A stretch of 64,000 bases of DNA from Gammaproteobacteria bacterium (GTDB lineage: Bacteria > Pseudomonadota > Gammaproteobacteria > JAJRRL01): NCBI GenBank assembly GCA_024279495.1, contig JAJRRL010000006.1, forward strand, positions 31,360-95,359, given 5' to 3'. Made by a program: the position numbers and the translations under genes. Position 1 is the stretch's first letter. Every line of letters begins with the position of its first letter. Positions 56,115 to 64,000 of this stretch are shown one piece after another. The notes below the pieces were generated by a model. The model saw nothing but the letters and a program-made list of their open reading frames with translations, was not told where the DNA came from and did not search any database.

Positions 56115-56786
56115 CTAGCCTTTAACAGGATGCCTCAAATAAACTGGCACAGCTGAAGCTAAATCGAGGGTATCGCCGGCAAGCAACGATTGCTCCGCCA
56201 AAGGCAACAAGCCTGAGGCTCTTGGATGGCTGTCAGTGTCTACACATTCAAAATGAGGCGTCCAATCTGCCGGAAGCTCAGAGGCATAAGTCTTCCAAGC
56301 ATTGCCAATTAAACCAATAGAGCCTTCGACAACATACTCTGAAAAACTCTCTGGGGATGACAGACGATCACCCAAGCGAGCCACCATCAAACCATCAACA
56401 TACTCATAGTCACCCCAATAAATACCTTGCATACGCGCATCCCAAGCGCTAAGTACACGCTCTAAACCATGCTTTTTATACGCCACCGTTGCTAAAGCCG
56501 CTAAAGAAGAAACCGATACCAATTTGCACCCCCAGGATAGAGCCAAGCCTTGAGCCACAGTGGCTGCAATACGAGTCCCCAAAAAGCTACCCGGCCCTCG
56601 TCCAAAAGCAATGCTAACAATATCTGATGAAGCAATACCTGCTTCTATCAACAACTCATCGATCATACCCAATACTCTCGCAGCATGCTCTCGAGGGACG
56701 CAGCGATGACGCTCGAAAATCTCACCTTCAACGGATAGGGCAACGGAACAGGCATCAGTGGCGGTTTCTATAGCTAGTAAAGGCAT
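56115..56786 (-). CDS. tsaB: tRNA threonylcarbamoyladenosine biosynthesis protein TsaB
   Basis: Non-catalytic partner of TsaD in the t6A37 modification of ANN-decoding tRNAs. The 223 residues have the ASKHA fold starts: MPLLAIETATDACSVALS and the block VSIAFGRGPGSFLGTRIAAT, followed by AQGLALSWGCKLVSVSSLAA, all diagnostic for TsaB. The C-terminal half is variable, as in the family, and there is no zinc motif. ATG 56786 follows GAGAGAAG. The gene ends exactly where the third tandem repeat unit begins, so its last codons and stop overlap or abut repeat sequence. Confidence 0.94.
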   Translation of the reverse strand: MPLLAIETATDACSVALSVEGEIFERHRCVPREHAARVLGMIDELLIEAGIASSDIVSIAFGRGPGSFLGTRIAATVAQGLALSWGCKLVSVSSLAALATVAYKKHGLERVLSAWDARMQGIYWGDYEYVDGLMVARLGDRLSSPESFSEYVVEGSIGLIGNAWKTYASELPADWTPHFECVDTDSHPRASGLLPLAEQSLLAGDTLDLASAVPVYLRHPVKG

Positions 56787-56863
56787 GACTTCTCTCTTGA
56801 TTGATTACCAAGAGAGTTTACCTTAATGTGTTATCATGATCAAAACACCAAAAAGGAAATTAG

Positions 56864-56970
56864 TTTATTTTTTTTCTGTCAAGGCGAGCTGAGCAACGAA
56901 GCGCAGTGTACACGCAAGTACATGAGCGCCGGAAGCGCAAGCTCAACATAGACAGCGAGAAAAAGAAACC
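56864..56970. repeat. Imperfect dyad element between tsaB and xseA
   Basis: The ends are inverted relatives (TTTTTTTTCTGTC and GACAGCGAGAAAAAGAAA), inside which GCGAGCTGAGC faces GCAAGCTCAAC, around a centre TGTAC-ACGCAA-GTACA. Elements of similar composition recur in many gammaproteobacterial genomes between genes. It may form a long stem on either strand and end both transcripts. Confidence 0.5.
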
Positions 56971-56992
56971 ATTTCGACCCTAGGAATTCAGC

Positions 56993-58195
56993 ATGTTACC
57001 GACTACCATCCTTTCCGTCTCTGAACTCAACCACGCCGCCAAAGACCAACTAGAATCCCGCTTTGGCTGGATTTGTGTGCGCGGTGAAGTCTCCAACCTA
57101 ACGCTTGCTCAATCCGGTCATTTATATTTCTCCATTAAAGATAAAGATGCCCAATGCCGCTGTGTTTACTTTAAAAAAGGGCGAGGACCAGCTGTTAGCC
57201 TAACGCATGGCCAACAAATATTGGTCTCAGGCCGAGTTAGCTTATACACTCCTCGCGGCGATTTTCAGCTAATCGCCTCTTCTATCCAGGACGATGGCGA
57301 AGGCGCTTTGGCTCTCGCTTTTGAACGCAATAAAAAAGAACTTGAAAAAGAAGGTCTTTTTGATCCTGCACGTAAAAAAACACTTCCCAGCCTCCCCAAG
57401 CACATTGGCGTGATTACCTCTCCCACAGGAGCAGCGCTACAAGATATTTTATCAGTCCTTAAACAGCGCTTTCCCAGTGTTCCTGTTCGAATATACCCTT
57501 GCTTAGTTCAAGGGAAAACAGCAGCGCCCAGTATTATCCAAGCACTGAGGTCTGCTGAACATGAAGCCATTTGCGATCTTTTTATTATTGCACGTGGCGG
57601 CGGATCACTCGAAGACCTATGGCCTTTTAATGAAAAAGAAGTGGCGTACGCTGTGTCTCATGCAACCACTCCAATCATCTCTGGCGTAGGACACGAAACC
57701 GATACGACATTATGTGATTTAGTTGCCGATAAGCGCGCAGCCACTCCTTCTAATGCAGCTGAAATAGCTGTTCCAGATCACACAAGTTGGATCTCACACT
57801 TACAGAGTCAATACCGAAGACTAGCCCTCACATGCTTACAGAAAATAAAGCATCTGCAACACGAACTACTTATCAAGAAACAAAAAATAAAACCGCCCCA
57901 ACAACGCATTCAAGAACAGCAACAACGCTTAGACCAAGCCCAAATGCGACTTCAGCATTTAATGCACACACTACTTAATAAGCTGAAACATCAGCTATCA
58001 CTTTGCCAAACAACACTAGCTGAAAAGAACCCAAACCACGTGCTAAAACAAGGTTACGCCATGGTTCTTCAAGCCGATGGTACTCCTATCAGCAGCATTA
58101 GCTCCATCACAGAAAAACAAGAGCTCAGCATTCAGCTCTCCGATGGGACAATAAGTGTGATTGTTAACTCCAGAATACCTTTAAAAGAAAGTTAA
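56993..58195 (+). CDS. xseA: Exodeoxyribonuclease VII large subunit
   Basis: Catalytic subunit of the single-strand-specific exonuclease VII, with XseB. The 400 residues begin with an OB-fold (RFGWICVRGEVSNLTLAQSG, HLYFSIKDKDAQCRCVYFK). The catalytic domain has IGVITSPTGAALQDILSVL, IARGGGSLEDLWPFNEKEVA and GVGHETDTTLCDLVADKRAA. A long coiled coil (IQEQQQRLDQAQMRLQ) and a short C-terminal beta segment follow. ATG at 56993. No xseB is adjacent in the window, which is common. Slightly shorter than E. coli XseA (456). Confidence 0.96.
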   Translation: MLPTTILSVSELNHAAKDQLESRFGWICVRGEVSNLTLAQSGHLYFSIKDKDAQCRCVYFKKGRGPAVSLTHGQQILVSGRVSLYTPRGDFQLIASSIQDDGEGALALAFERNKKELEKEGLFDPARKKTLPSLPKHIGVITSPTGAALQDILSVLKQRFPSVPVRIYPCLVQGKTAAPSIIQALRSAEHEAICDLFIIARGGGSLEDLWPFNEKEVAYAVSHATTPIISGVGHETDTTLCDLVADKRAATPSNAAEIAVPDHTSWISHLQSQYRRLALTCLQKIKHLQHELLIKKQKIKPPQQRIQEQQQRLDQAQMRLQHLMHTLLNKLKHQLSLCQTTLAEKNPNHVLKQGYAMVLQADGTPISSISSITEKQELSIQLSDGTISVIVNSRIPLKES

Positions 58196-58277
58196 ACTGT
58201 ACTCGCGGTGCATGATTGACTGGCTGTATTAGTGAGAGTAAAGTGGGGCTGTTTTTTGCAACAGCATTGGAGCCTTC

Positions 58278-59408
58278 GTGAAACGCTTATATCAACTTAC
58301 TACTGTATCCATCGCCATTATTAGCGCCTGCCTCCAACTCACCTACGCTGAGCCTGCATTCACACCCAGCGGGCATTATTTTATTCGAATTAAACCCATA
58401 AAAACCCCCACCAAGCAATCAAGAATGGCCGTAAAAAAAGCTTCCGGAAACGCTGTGGAATCTCATCAGGTATCCATCCCTAAAGTAAGCTTATCAGAAA
58501 AAGCACGTGAAGCTTTGGTCAATCACATTCAGTCAGTACTAGCAAAAGAAAACAATGAAGACGACAACACGTCACCAAAACAAACGGAAGAAAAAGTGTT
58601 TCTTGGCATGAATGATTTGCCCGTCTTAAATCAAGGTGTTTGGGGTAGCTGCGCCACTTTTGCTACAACAGAAGCCATTGATGCTTACTACCACTTCACA
58701 GGTTCAAAACAAATCAGCCAACTATGTAACTTAGAATTAGGCTTAGCCCTTAACACCGGTGATGAATACGGTGGCTGGGATGGAGCCAGCATCCAAGATA
58801 TTTTGTCGCAAATAAACATTTTTGGCTTTCTAGTAAAAAAATACGAACAGAAATACGGTTGCGGTGGTCTAACAGCCTACCCCCTCCAAGAAGATCTCAT
58901 TGGCGAAGGAATGACTGAGCTTACCTTCTCCGAAAGAGCCAATCATAAATTTAGAGTAGGACTATGGCATCAACTCATTACTCCGGCCCTCACCTCCAGT
59001 GACCTCTCCAATGACCTTGCGCATGCCAAAATGACTATCAAACAAATCAGAGCTGCCATCCGCCGAGGACATCGCGTGGTCATTATGCTTGGCCTCCCCA
59101 TCACTGCAGACCCCGAGCATAACGGCGCTATTGGCTCCTATCATGGTGACCATAATGTTTGGATGCTAAGCGATGATATTTTAAATGCTTTCTCCAAGAA
59201 AAATTCAGAAGAAGGAAACCATGCTCTCGTTATCACGGGCTTTGACGACAATTGCATTACCGTAAACGAAAACGGCGCTGACAAAGAAAAATGCCATTAC
59301 GTCATTGTACGAAACTCCTGGGGTAAAGACGTAGGCGACCATGGCAACTACTATGTCACAGACCTCTACTTAGGTGCTTTTTTACGTGATGCCTATGAGA
59401 TTGGGTAA
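58278..59408 (+). CDS. Secreted papain-like (C1 family) cysteine protease
   Basis: A 376-residue exported protein. The start is GTG 58278 behind TTGGAG; a signal peptide follows (basic MKRLYQ, hydrophobic core, cleavage near TYAEP). A propeptide-like region rich in Lys and Ser runs to about residue 105. The papain fold then appears: oxyanion Gln and catalytic Cys in LNQGVWGSCATFATTEA, catalytic His in EGNHALVITGFDD, and Asn in VIVRNSWGKDVGDHGNYY. All active-site residues are present. Related papain-like exported proteases occur in Legionella and Coxiella. The target is unknown; host or periplasmic proteins are both possible. Confidence 0.87.
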   Translation: MKRLYQLTTVSIAIISACLQLTYAEPAFTPSGHYFIRIKPIKTPTKQSRMAVKKASGNAVESHQVSIPKVSLSEKAREALVNHIQSVLAKENNEDDNTSPKQTEEKVFLGMNDLPVLNQGVWGSCATFATTEAIDAYYHFTGSKQISQLCNLELGLALNTGDEYGGWDGASIQDILSQINIFGFLVKKYEQKYGCGGLTAYPLQEDLIGEGMTELTFSERANHKFRVGLWHQLITPALTSSDLSNDLAHAKMTIKQIRAAIRRGHRVVIMLGLPITADPEHNGAIGSYHGDHNVWMLSDDILNAFSKKNSEEGNHALVITGFDDNCITVNENGADKEKCHYVIVRNSWGKDVGDHGNYYVTDLYLGAFLRDAYEIG

Positions 59409-59564
59409 CAACCTTGAGGCGCTGCCTAAGGTTGGGCAAAAAATGGATGAAAAAACGGAGTGTACACCTTTAGCTGGATCCTCGCCTTCGCTAGGACGTT
59501 CGCAAGTAAACTTGCTTCGCATGAGTATTTTGAAGAGATTTTTATTAATTTAGAAAGACCCTTA

Positions 59565-59663
59565 GTCCGTGCTTCGCACGGACAGGATCAAAGCTAGGCC
59601 CCCGACGTCACTTCGCTCCTGGGGGTGGCAAAAGGTTAAAACCATTTTATTTTGGCCGAAAAT
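59565..59663 (-). repeat. GTCATCC-family repeat, inverted, with terminal hairpin
   Basis: Minus strand: CCGAAAATAAAATGG, TTTTGCCACCCCCAGGAGCG, AAGTGACGTCGGGGGCCTAG, CTTTGATCC, ending at the perfect hairpin GTCCGTGC-TTC-GCACGGAC (59565-59583). It is a relative of the copies at 40365 and 55790. The rest of the gap 59409-59741 shows no gene. Confidence 0.7.
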
Positions 59664-59741
59664 GGGAATTTACACGATGTTTAAAAATTGACAAGGCCGC
59701 AGTGCAGAGATACCATCGGGGGTTTTACAAGGAACAGAACC

Positions 59742-61019
59742 ATGTCTACCACTGACTCACAATCTCTCCCTCGGCCATCACGAGCACGAGCGATTGCGAT
59801 TATCGTGTTATGCGCCATGTTTTTGTTTTTTAAATACTTAATGCAAGTTTCCCCAAGTGTGATGACCTCTCAATTGATGGCAACCTTTCACCTTCAAGGG
59901 GTTGGCCTTGGCATCTTAGGTAGTGCCTTTTTCTGGTCCTATTTGGTGACCCAACTAGCTTGTGGACCCTTACTAGATTCCTTTAGTATTCGTTGGCTAT
60001 CTACAGCAGCAATCGCATTAGGCGTGGGAGGCCTGGTTTTATTCTCCCATACAAGCACTTTTAGCATAGCTATTCTGGCTCGAATCCTAATGGGTGGAAG
60101 CGCAGCTTTTGCCACAGTCAGCTACATGAAGCTTACAGCCAATTGGTTTGAACCCAAGTATTTTGCAATGATGAGTGGCTTTGTGGCAACCGCCGCCATG
60201 ATTGGAGCGATTTCTGGAGATGCACCTCTTGAGTTGATTACTCATCATTGGGGCTGGCAAGCTGCCATTGAAACCTGTGCTTTCATTGGCGTCGGATTAA
60301 CCATTTGCTTTGCTTTGATTGTTCGCGATCAACCCAAAGAGCTACTGCCACATAATAAGGTAGAAGCACATCCCATCCGAATGGAAGACATCAAGAAAAT
60401 ACTGAAGAACCCTAACAACTGGATTTTGATGTTTTACACTGGCCTTGCGCTATCGCCTGTGTTGGTTTTTGCTGGCCTCTGGGGAAACCCCTTCTTGCAT
60501 CATGTCTATCAAATCCCAAAAGGCACTTTAGCTTGGTACACGTCACTCTCTTTTGCTGGTATGGCTCTAGGCGCACCTATTCTTGGCTATATCTCAGATA
60601 AATTAAACCAACGCCGCTTGGTCATGGTCGGCACTGCCATTATCGCTTTAATCTTTTTATCTGATGTCATCTTCTTCACCGATCAACCTCATTGGCTGTT
60701 AGCCTTAAGCATGTTTACCTTTGGCTTTATGTCCGGCAGTTTTATGCTAGGATTCGCGATTGCTACAGAGATCAACCCCATTGCTGTTGCCGCCACTGTG
60801 GTAGCTGTAATCAATACCGGAGACCCTATTGTTGGGAGCTGGGCAGAACCCCTCATCGGTAAAATACTCGATCACACCTGGGATCACGTTCGAGTGAACG
60901 GCGCCCCAGTTTTCACAACACATGGTTATCACGTTGCACTGTCATCTTTGGTTATTTACCTAGCCTTAACCTGCGTGCTTGTGATGTGCTTAAAAATAAA
61001 AAAAACAGATGAACAATAA
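59742..61019 (+). CDS. Major facilitator superfamily transporter
   Basis: Twelve-helix secondary transporter, 425 residues. Typical motifs are LQGVGLGILGSAFFWSYLVT with LLDSFSIRW after helix two, the proline-glycine rich half-way region, and APILGYISDKLNQRRLVM after helix eight, the second-half copy of the family's G-x-x-x-D-R/K loop. It is of the class common in Legionella and Coxiella genomes (Pht- and Lbt-like proteins), some of which import amino acids or export siderophores inside the phagosome; the substrate cannot be assigned. ATG 59742 follows AAGGA; the longer opening from 59688 is rejected. It lies 16 bp before der, so the two are probably cotranscribed. Confidence 0.88.
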   Translation: MSTTDSQSLPRPSRARAIAIIVLCAMFLFFKYLMQVSPSVMTSQLMATFHLQGVGLGILGSAFFWSYLVTQLACGPLLDSFSIRWLSTAAIALGVGGLVLFSHTSTFSIAILARILMGGSAAFATVSYMKLTANWFEPKYFAMMSGFVATAAMIGAISGDAPLELITHHWGWQAAIETCAFIGVGLTICFALIVRDQPKELLPHNKVEAHPIRMEDIKKILKNPNNWILMFYTGLALSPVLVFAGLWGNPFLHHVYQIPKGTLAWYTSLSFAGMALGAPILGYISDKLNQRRLVMVGTAIIALIFLSDVIFFTDQPHWLLALSMFTFGFMSGSFMLGFAIATEINPIAVAATVVAVINTGDPIVGSWAEPLIGKILDHTWDHVRVNGAPVFTTHGYHVALSSLVIYLALTCVLVMCLKIKKTDEQ

Positions 61020-61035
61020 CAAATAAGAGTAAATT

Positions 61036-62391
61036 ATGGCACAACTTCCTATCATAGCTTTGGTCGGCCGACCAAACGTTGGCAAATCCACACTGTTTAA
61101 CTCGCTTACAAAAAGCGACCGTGCACTCGTTGATGACTTTCCTGGTCTAACACGTGACCGCCAATTTGGAACAGGTCGCGTTGGTGAATGCACTTACTGG
61201 GTCATCGATACAGGCGGAATCGCTGAGGCAACTCATGAAATGCAAATCACTGACCCGCTTGAAAGACAGGTCGAACAAGCCATCATAGAAGCAGACCATG
61301 TCTTCTTTTTATTGGATGCTGAAGTAGGGGTTACCATCGGTGATGAAGCCATCGCTAAAAAGCTACTATCCCATCACGACAAAGTAACGCTTGTTGTAAA
61401 CAAAGCCGACAACATCGACTTACATGCTGCTTGTAGCGACTTCTACAAACTTGGATTCCAAAAAATATTTGGCGTATCTGCAAAAAGAAAACGCGGCTTA
61501 AAAGAATTAATCAATACAACCTTGCCTGAGCCTATCGATGAAGAAAGTGAAGACACAGCTGACTCAGAAAAACGAATCACTGTGTCTGTTTTAGGAAAAC
61601 CGAATGTGGGTAAATCCACGCTAATCAATGCCCTGTTGGGTCATGAGCGCGTCGTTGTCAGCTCCCTCCCTGGAACAACTCGAGATAGCATCGATATCGA
61701 CTTCGAGCATCAAGGTGATCTTTACAGGCTCGTCGATACAGCAGGTGTTCGACGTCGAACTAAAATTCAAATAGGCGTAGAAAAACAATCAATTGGCCAA
61801 ACGCTGGTTGCAATCGATCGTTCTGATGTCATGGTTTGCGTGCTTGATGCTCGTGACTCTCTCTCCGAACAAGATCTTCGGCTGATTGGCTTAGTCGTAA
61901 AACGTGGCCGAGGATTAGTACTAGCCTTTAACAAATGGGACGATATGACAGAAGCTGATCGCGATCAATTCCATCGACAAGTCGATCGCCGCCTACCCTT
62001 TGCTAGTTTCGCCAGACGATACACCACATCTGCTAAACACGGATCAGGTGTTGGCAACCTTTTTCCCGCCATTAAAGAAGCTTACGAGAGCGCCAAAAAA
62101 ACTCTCTCTACCAGCATGTTAACCCGCGTATTAGAGCAAGCCATTAAAGATCATCAACCTCCTTTGGCTGGTGGTCGCCGCATTAAATTACGCTTAGCTC
62201 ACGTCGGCAGTCATCATCCACTGACCATTGTGATTCACGGCAAGCAAACACATAAATTACCGGGTTCTTATCAACGTTACTTGACTCAATACTTTCGAAA
62301 ATCTTGCCAGCTGAGCGGCATTCCGATTGTGCTTAGACTTCACACGGATGATAACCCGTACGATAAAAAAGACACTGAATCAAAAAAATAA
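61036..62391 (+). CDS. der: Ribosome biogenesis GTPase Der (EngA)
   Basis: Essential double-GTPase that acts in 50S subunit maturation. In 451 residues, GTPase 1 has LVGRPNVGKSTLFNSL, DTGGIAEA and NKAD. GTPase 2 has VLGKPNVGKSTLINALLG, DTAGVRRR and NKWD. The C-terminal KH-like domain ends KLPGSYQRYLTQYFRKSC and then LRLHTDDNPYDKK. ATG 61036. The last 38 bp or so that encode the DDNPYDK region have a diverged copy at 62445-62482, just before a toxin gene. Confidence 0.97.
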   Translation: MAQLPIIALVGRPNVGKSTLFNSLTKSDRALVDDFPGLTRDRQFGTGRVGECTYWVIDTGGIAEATHEMQITDPLERQVEQAIIEADHVFFLLDAEVGVTIGDEAIAKKLLSHHDKVTLVVNKADNIDLHAACSDFYKLGFQKIFGVSAKRKRGLKELINTTLPEPIDEESEDTADSEKRITVSVLGKPNVGKSTLINALLGHERVVVSSLPGTTRDSIDIDFEHQGDLYRLVDTAGVRRRTKIQIGVEKQSIGQTLVAIDRSDVMVCVLDARDSLSEQDLRLIGLVVKRGRGLVLAFNKWDDMTEADRDQFHRQVDRRLPFASFARRYTTSAKHGSGVGNLFPAIKEAYESAKKTLSTSMLTRVLEQAIKDHQPPLAGGRRIKLRLAHVGSHHPLTIVIHGKQTHKLPGSYQRYLTQYFRKSCQLSGIPIVLRLHTDDNPYDKKDTESKK

Positions 62392-62444
62392 TACGAACCC
62401 TACCTTTTGCCTGCACCTTTAAAAAACGGTATCACCCTCTATTA

Positions 62445-62482
62445 TGCTTAGACCTCACATCGATGATAACCCGTATGATAAG
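62445..62482 (+). repeat. Diverged second copy of the der 3' end
   Basis: TGCTTAGACCTCACATCGA and the following ACCCGTATGATAAG match 62330-62367 of der at 33 of 38 bases. In frame it encodes LRPHIDDNPYDK, beside LRLHTDDNPYDK in Der. It ends five bases before the stop codon of the YafQ-like gene. Confidence 0.85.
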
Positions 62483-62486
62483 CGGA

Positions 62487-62759
62487 TTAGAAAATCTCTG
62501 AATGGCTTCCTATAGCCACAAGTGTGATTTTCTTTCCCTCATGCGTAATATATAACAGCAAGTCATCCGGCCGTAAGTGAAGCTCTCGAATACCTTTATA
62601 GCCACCAACAAGCTCATGATCGCGATACTTTGCCGGTATTAGCTTTTCATGCACAAGCAAATCAACAATATGGGTCAACTCTTGCAGGAGTTTCTTTTTG
62701 TGTCGGTATTGTTTCAGTGACTTTTTAAATGATTTTGTTTGCTCAAGTTTGAGCGTCAT
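62487..62759 (-). CDS. YafQ-family toxin
   Basis: Ribosome-dependent mRNA endonuclease of a type II toxin-antitoxin pair. In 90 residues the YafQ pattern is clear: KSFKKSLKQYRHKKKLLQEL, the basic middle GYKGIRELHLRPDDLLLYIT and the C-terminal LVAIGSHSEIF, where His, Asp and the final His-Ser-Glu-Phe are the usual active-site elements. The start ATG at 62759 overlaps the antitoxin stop as ATGA, so translation is coupled. Its 3' end lies against the second copy of the der gene end. Confidence 0.9.
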   Translation of the reverse strand: MTLKLEQTKSFKKSLKQYRHKKKLLQELTHIVDLLVHEKLIPAKYRDHELVGGYKGIRELHLRPDDLLLYITHEGKKITLVAIGSHSEIF

Positions 62760-62983
62760 AAATCATCCACCTGTTTTTTAAACTCAGCAAGAGTAAGTGA
62801 ATCCACATCCCCTGATGCAATGTCCTTCAATGCTTCATCAATGAACTTGTTGCGCTTCTCTGGAAGCGCATTAATTAGCGCTAAACGAGCAAACGAACTA
62901 ACAGAAAGACCCATTTGAGCAGCTCTCACTTTTACCATCGCATCAAGCTCTTTATCTACTGTGACTTGAATTTTTCGCCTCAT
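62756..62983 (-). CDS. DinJ/RelB-family antitoxin
   Basis: Ribbon-helix-helix antitoxin and autorepressor for the YafQ-like toxin. In 75 residues the N-terminal DNA-binding strand and helices are RRKIQVTVDKELDAMVKVRA and AQMGLSVSSFARLALINALP. The C-terminal 30 residues (EALKDIASGDVDSLTLAEFK) would wrap the toxin. ATG 62983 is preceded by GGAGAA. Two copies of a 10-bp sequence upstream are likely operators. Confidence 0.9.
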   Translation of the reverse strand: MRRKIQVTVDKELDAMVKVRAAQMGLSVSSFARLALINALPEKRNKFIDEALKDIASGDVDSLTLAEFKKQVDDL

Positions 62984-63011
62984 AGCAACTTCTCCAAAAT
63001 AACCCTAAGAG

Positions 63012-63031
63012 TCATTATGATTCATTATGAT
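63012..63031 (-). promoter_or_regulatory. Tandem 10-bp operator-like repeat upstream of dinJ-yafQ
   Basis: TCATTATGAT is repeated exactly at 63012-63021 and 63022-63031. On the minus strand each contains CATAATGA, which could also act as a -10 box. Ten-bp spacing puts the sites on one DNA face, as suits a ribbon-helix-helix repressor. Confidence 0.55.
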
Positions 63032-63038
63032 TCTTATT

Positions 63039-63866
63039 TCAAGCCTCTGGCTCTTCACTTGAAGCAGGACGCTCTGAGCCAAGCCCCTCCTCTTGTTTAA
63101 GCATAGAGTTAGATAAATCTATTTTTCTCAGCTGCTTTTTGTACTGATTCTTAGACACAGCAACCATGATTGCTGCCACAATACCAAGCACCAAGAATGG
63201 AATTGCTATTTCCCAAACAAGAGGGGGTAAGCTTGCTAGGGTTGACCCAACAGCCTGAAAAGAGCTCGGGTTCGCCGCTATCAAAAAAACCACTGGAACA
63301 GCGCAAGCAGGCAGCACAGTCACAGCACAAACGATACTTGACGTGATGATCCCCGCCTTCCAAGATCTTTTTTCAGGAGAGCCTCGGGGCACTTGAATTT
63401 CTTTATTAGCCGACCCATCTTCGCTACCGCCAGCTGTTTGAATCTCTTTATTAGCCGAGCCATCTCCTTCACTGTCAGATTTTTTACTCACTTTTGGACC
63501 CTCAATTAAAGAAGCACACTTCTTATTCATAGCCTCTTTAAATTCTCGAACTCGCCCACACTCTTTTTCCGCCACGTTTAATTCTTTTTCAAAACTCAAG
63601 AAAAAACGATGAACACGATTACCTGCATCTATAATTTTCGGCTTTAATGATGCAAGAACCAACTGTAAAGGCTCGCTAAACTTCTCTTTTTTATATCGCT
63701 CAAGTAGCCTGATCAATGAAGTACACAACTTTGATTGCTCGCACTCTTTAAGCTCACTAATTTCCTGATCAATACAAGCGTTCCAATTATTTTGATAGGA
63801 AGCACTCTTAAGTAATTCTTTCCGAAGCCTTAATCCATCAGGCAAATCTCTCTGAGCTCTTTTCAA
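63039..63866 (-). CDS. Hypothetical hairpin-tailed protein with acidic C-terminus
   Basis: Not recognised. The 275-residue frame starts with TTG 63866; no ATG with a ribosome binding site is near, and upstream is the interspersed repeat, so the real 5' end may have been lost. The N-terminal 130 residues are a charged helical region with coiled-coil character. They are followed by two near-identical 12-residue units (DGSANKEIQ twice) and a hydrophobic hairpin at about residues 172-232. The tail ends SEEPEA, with glutamates clustered in the last 20 residues; Dot/Icm substrates often show such an E-rich end. A secreted membrane protein is an inference from this layout. Confidence 0.6.
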   Translation of the reverse strand: MKRAQRDLPDGLRLRKELLKSASYQNNWNACIDQEISELKECEQSKLCTSLIRLLERYKKEKFSEPLQLVLASLKPKIIDAGNRVHRFFLSFEKELNVAEKECGRVREFKEAMNKKCASLIEGPKVSKKSDSEGDGSANKEIQTAGGSEDGSANKEIQVPRGSPEKRSWKAGIITSSIVCAVTVLPACAVPVVFLIAANPSSFQAVGSTLASLPPLVWEIAIPFLVLGIVAAIMVAVSKNQYKKQLRKIDLSNSMLKQEEGLGSERPASSEEPEA

Positions 63867-64000
63867 GTGTATCGCACCGCTCGAGATAGATTAACGCCAT
63901 CCTAGCGCAAATCGACTCGCGAAGGCGATCGTTATCTGTGCCGCGACTCGTCCTCGTCACCCACGCTACGCAACCTAACGGCTTGACTACGCTGTGGTCT
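63864..64000. repeat. Interspersed repeat, copy 2, cut by window edge
   Basis: Begins CAAGTGTATCGCACCG and ends with GGCTTGACTACGCTGTGGTC and one further T at the window edge, matching 26987-27106. Compared with copy 1 it has an extra stretch near TTATCTGTGCCGCGACTCG. It abuts or overlaps the start of the gene at 63039. Confidence 0.65.

Overview
The window looks like a piece of chromosome from a gammaproteobacterium, most likely a host-associated or intracellular member of the Legionellales or a relative. The housekeeping gene order is typical of gammaproteobacteria: smc-zipA-ligA, rlmD-relA, fimV-truA-accD, gyrA-serC, cmk-rpsA-lapA. Between these blocks lie genes that suggest life in a eukaryotic host: a mitochondrial-carrier-like protein, a degraded ankyrin-repeat gene, a lysine-rich H1-like protein, a papain-like secreted protease and several unrecognised proteins that end in hydrophobic hairpins. 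The lineage is inferred from gene content and order; no rRNA, dot/icm or oriC gene is present.

Layout. 1-12 kb: truncated uvrB, dus, a TauE-type permease, a two-gene operon of unknown proteins, then ligA, zipA, smc and a SPOR lipoprotein, all on the minus strand except dus. 12-17 kb: a 47-residue lipoprotein, DUF5993-dsbB, rseP and the carrier-like gene. 16.5-24.7 kb: rlmD-relA-fkbM, then convergent truA-accD with a fimV-like gene, then a second DsbA/DsbB pair. 24.8-31.2 kb: an accessory stretch with a large unknown protein behind a near-consensus promoter, the H1-like gene, a broken IS256-family element, an ankyrin pseudogene and a decayed membrane-protein gene. 31.3-34.3 kb: a copper locus in which DUF2231 and a CopA-CopB fusion diverge from a perfect 23-bp palindrome. 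35-43.8 kb: coaBC-deaD, two tandem paralogous membrane proteins (one ending in polyglutamine), a repeat cluster, then lapA, rpsA and cmk. 44-52.4 kb: a purine permease, cytochrome b561, a toxin-antitoxin cassette between two copies of a gene end, then serC, gyrA and mtaD. 52.8-64 kb: a large unknown gene with a 5' leader hairpin and an apparent -1 frameshift, tandem repeats, tsaB, xseA, the protease, an MFS transporter, der, a DinJ/YafQ module and a last hairpin-tailed protein.

Three observations stand out. First, a leader-like RNA motif occurs twice (52898-52973 and 55662-55720): the stems differ in sequence, but the loop and the 3' tail are almost identical. Second, the gene behind the first copy crosses frames exactly at a canonical -1 slippery heptamer. 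Third, both toxin-antitoxin modules lie beside a second copy of the 3' end of a neighbouring housekeeping gene. At least seven genes share one design: a soluble N-terminal region, a hydrophobic hairpin, and usually a short polar tail.

Many start codons were moved inward from TTG to an ATG with a clear Shine-Dalgarno sequence; the reasons are given for each gene. I saw no tRNA, rRNA or CRISPR array.
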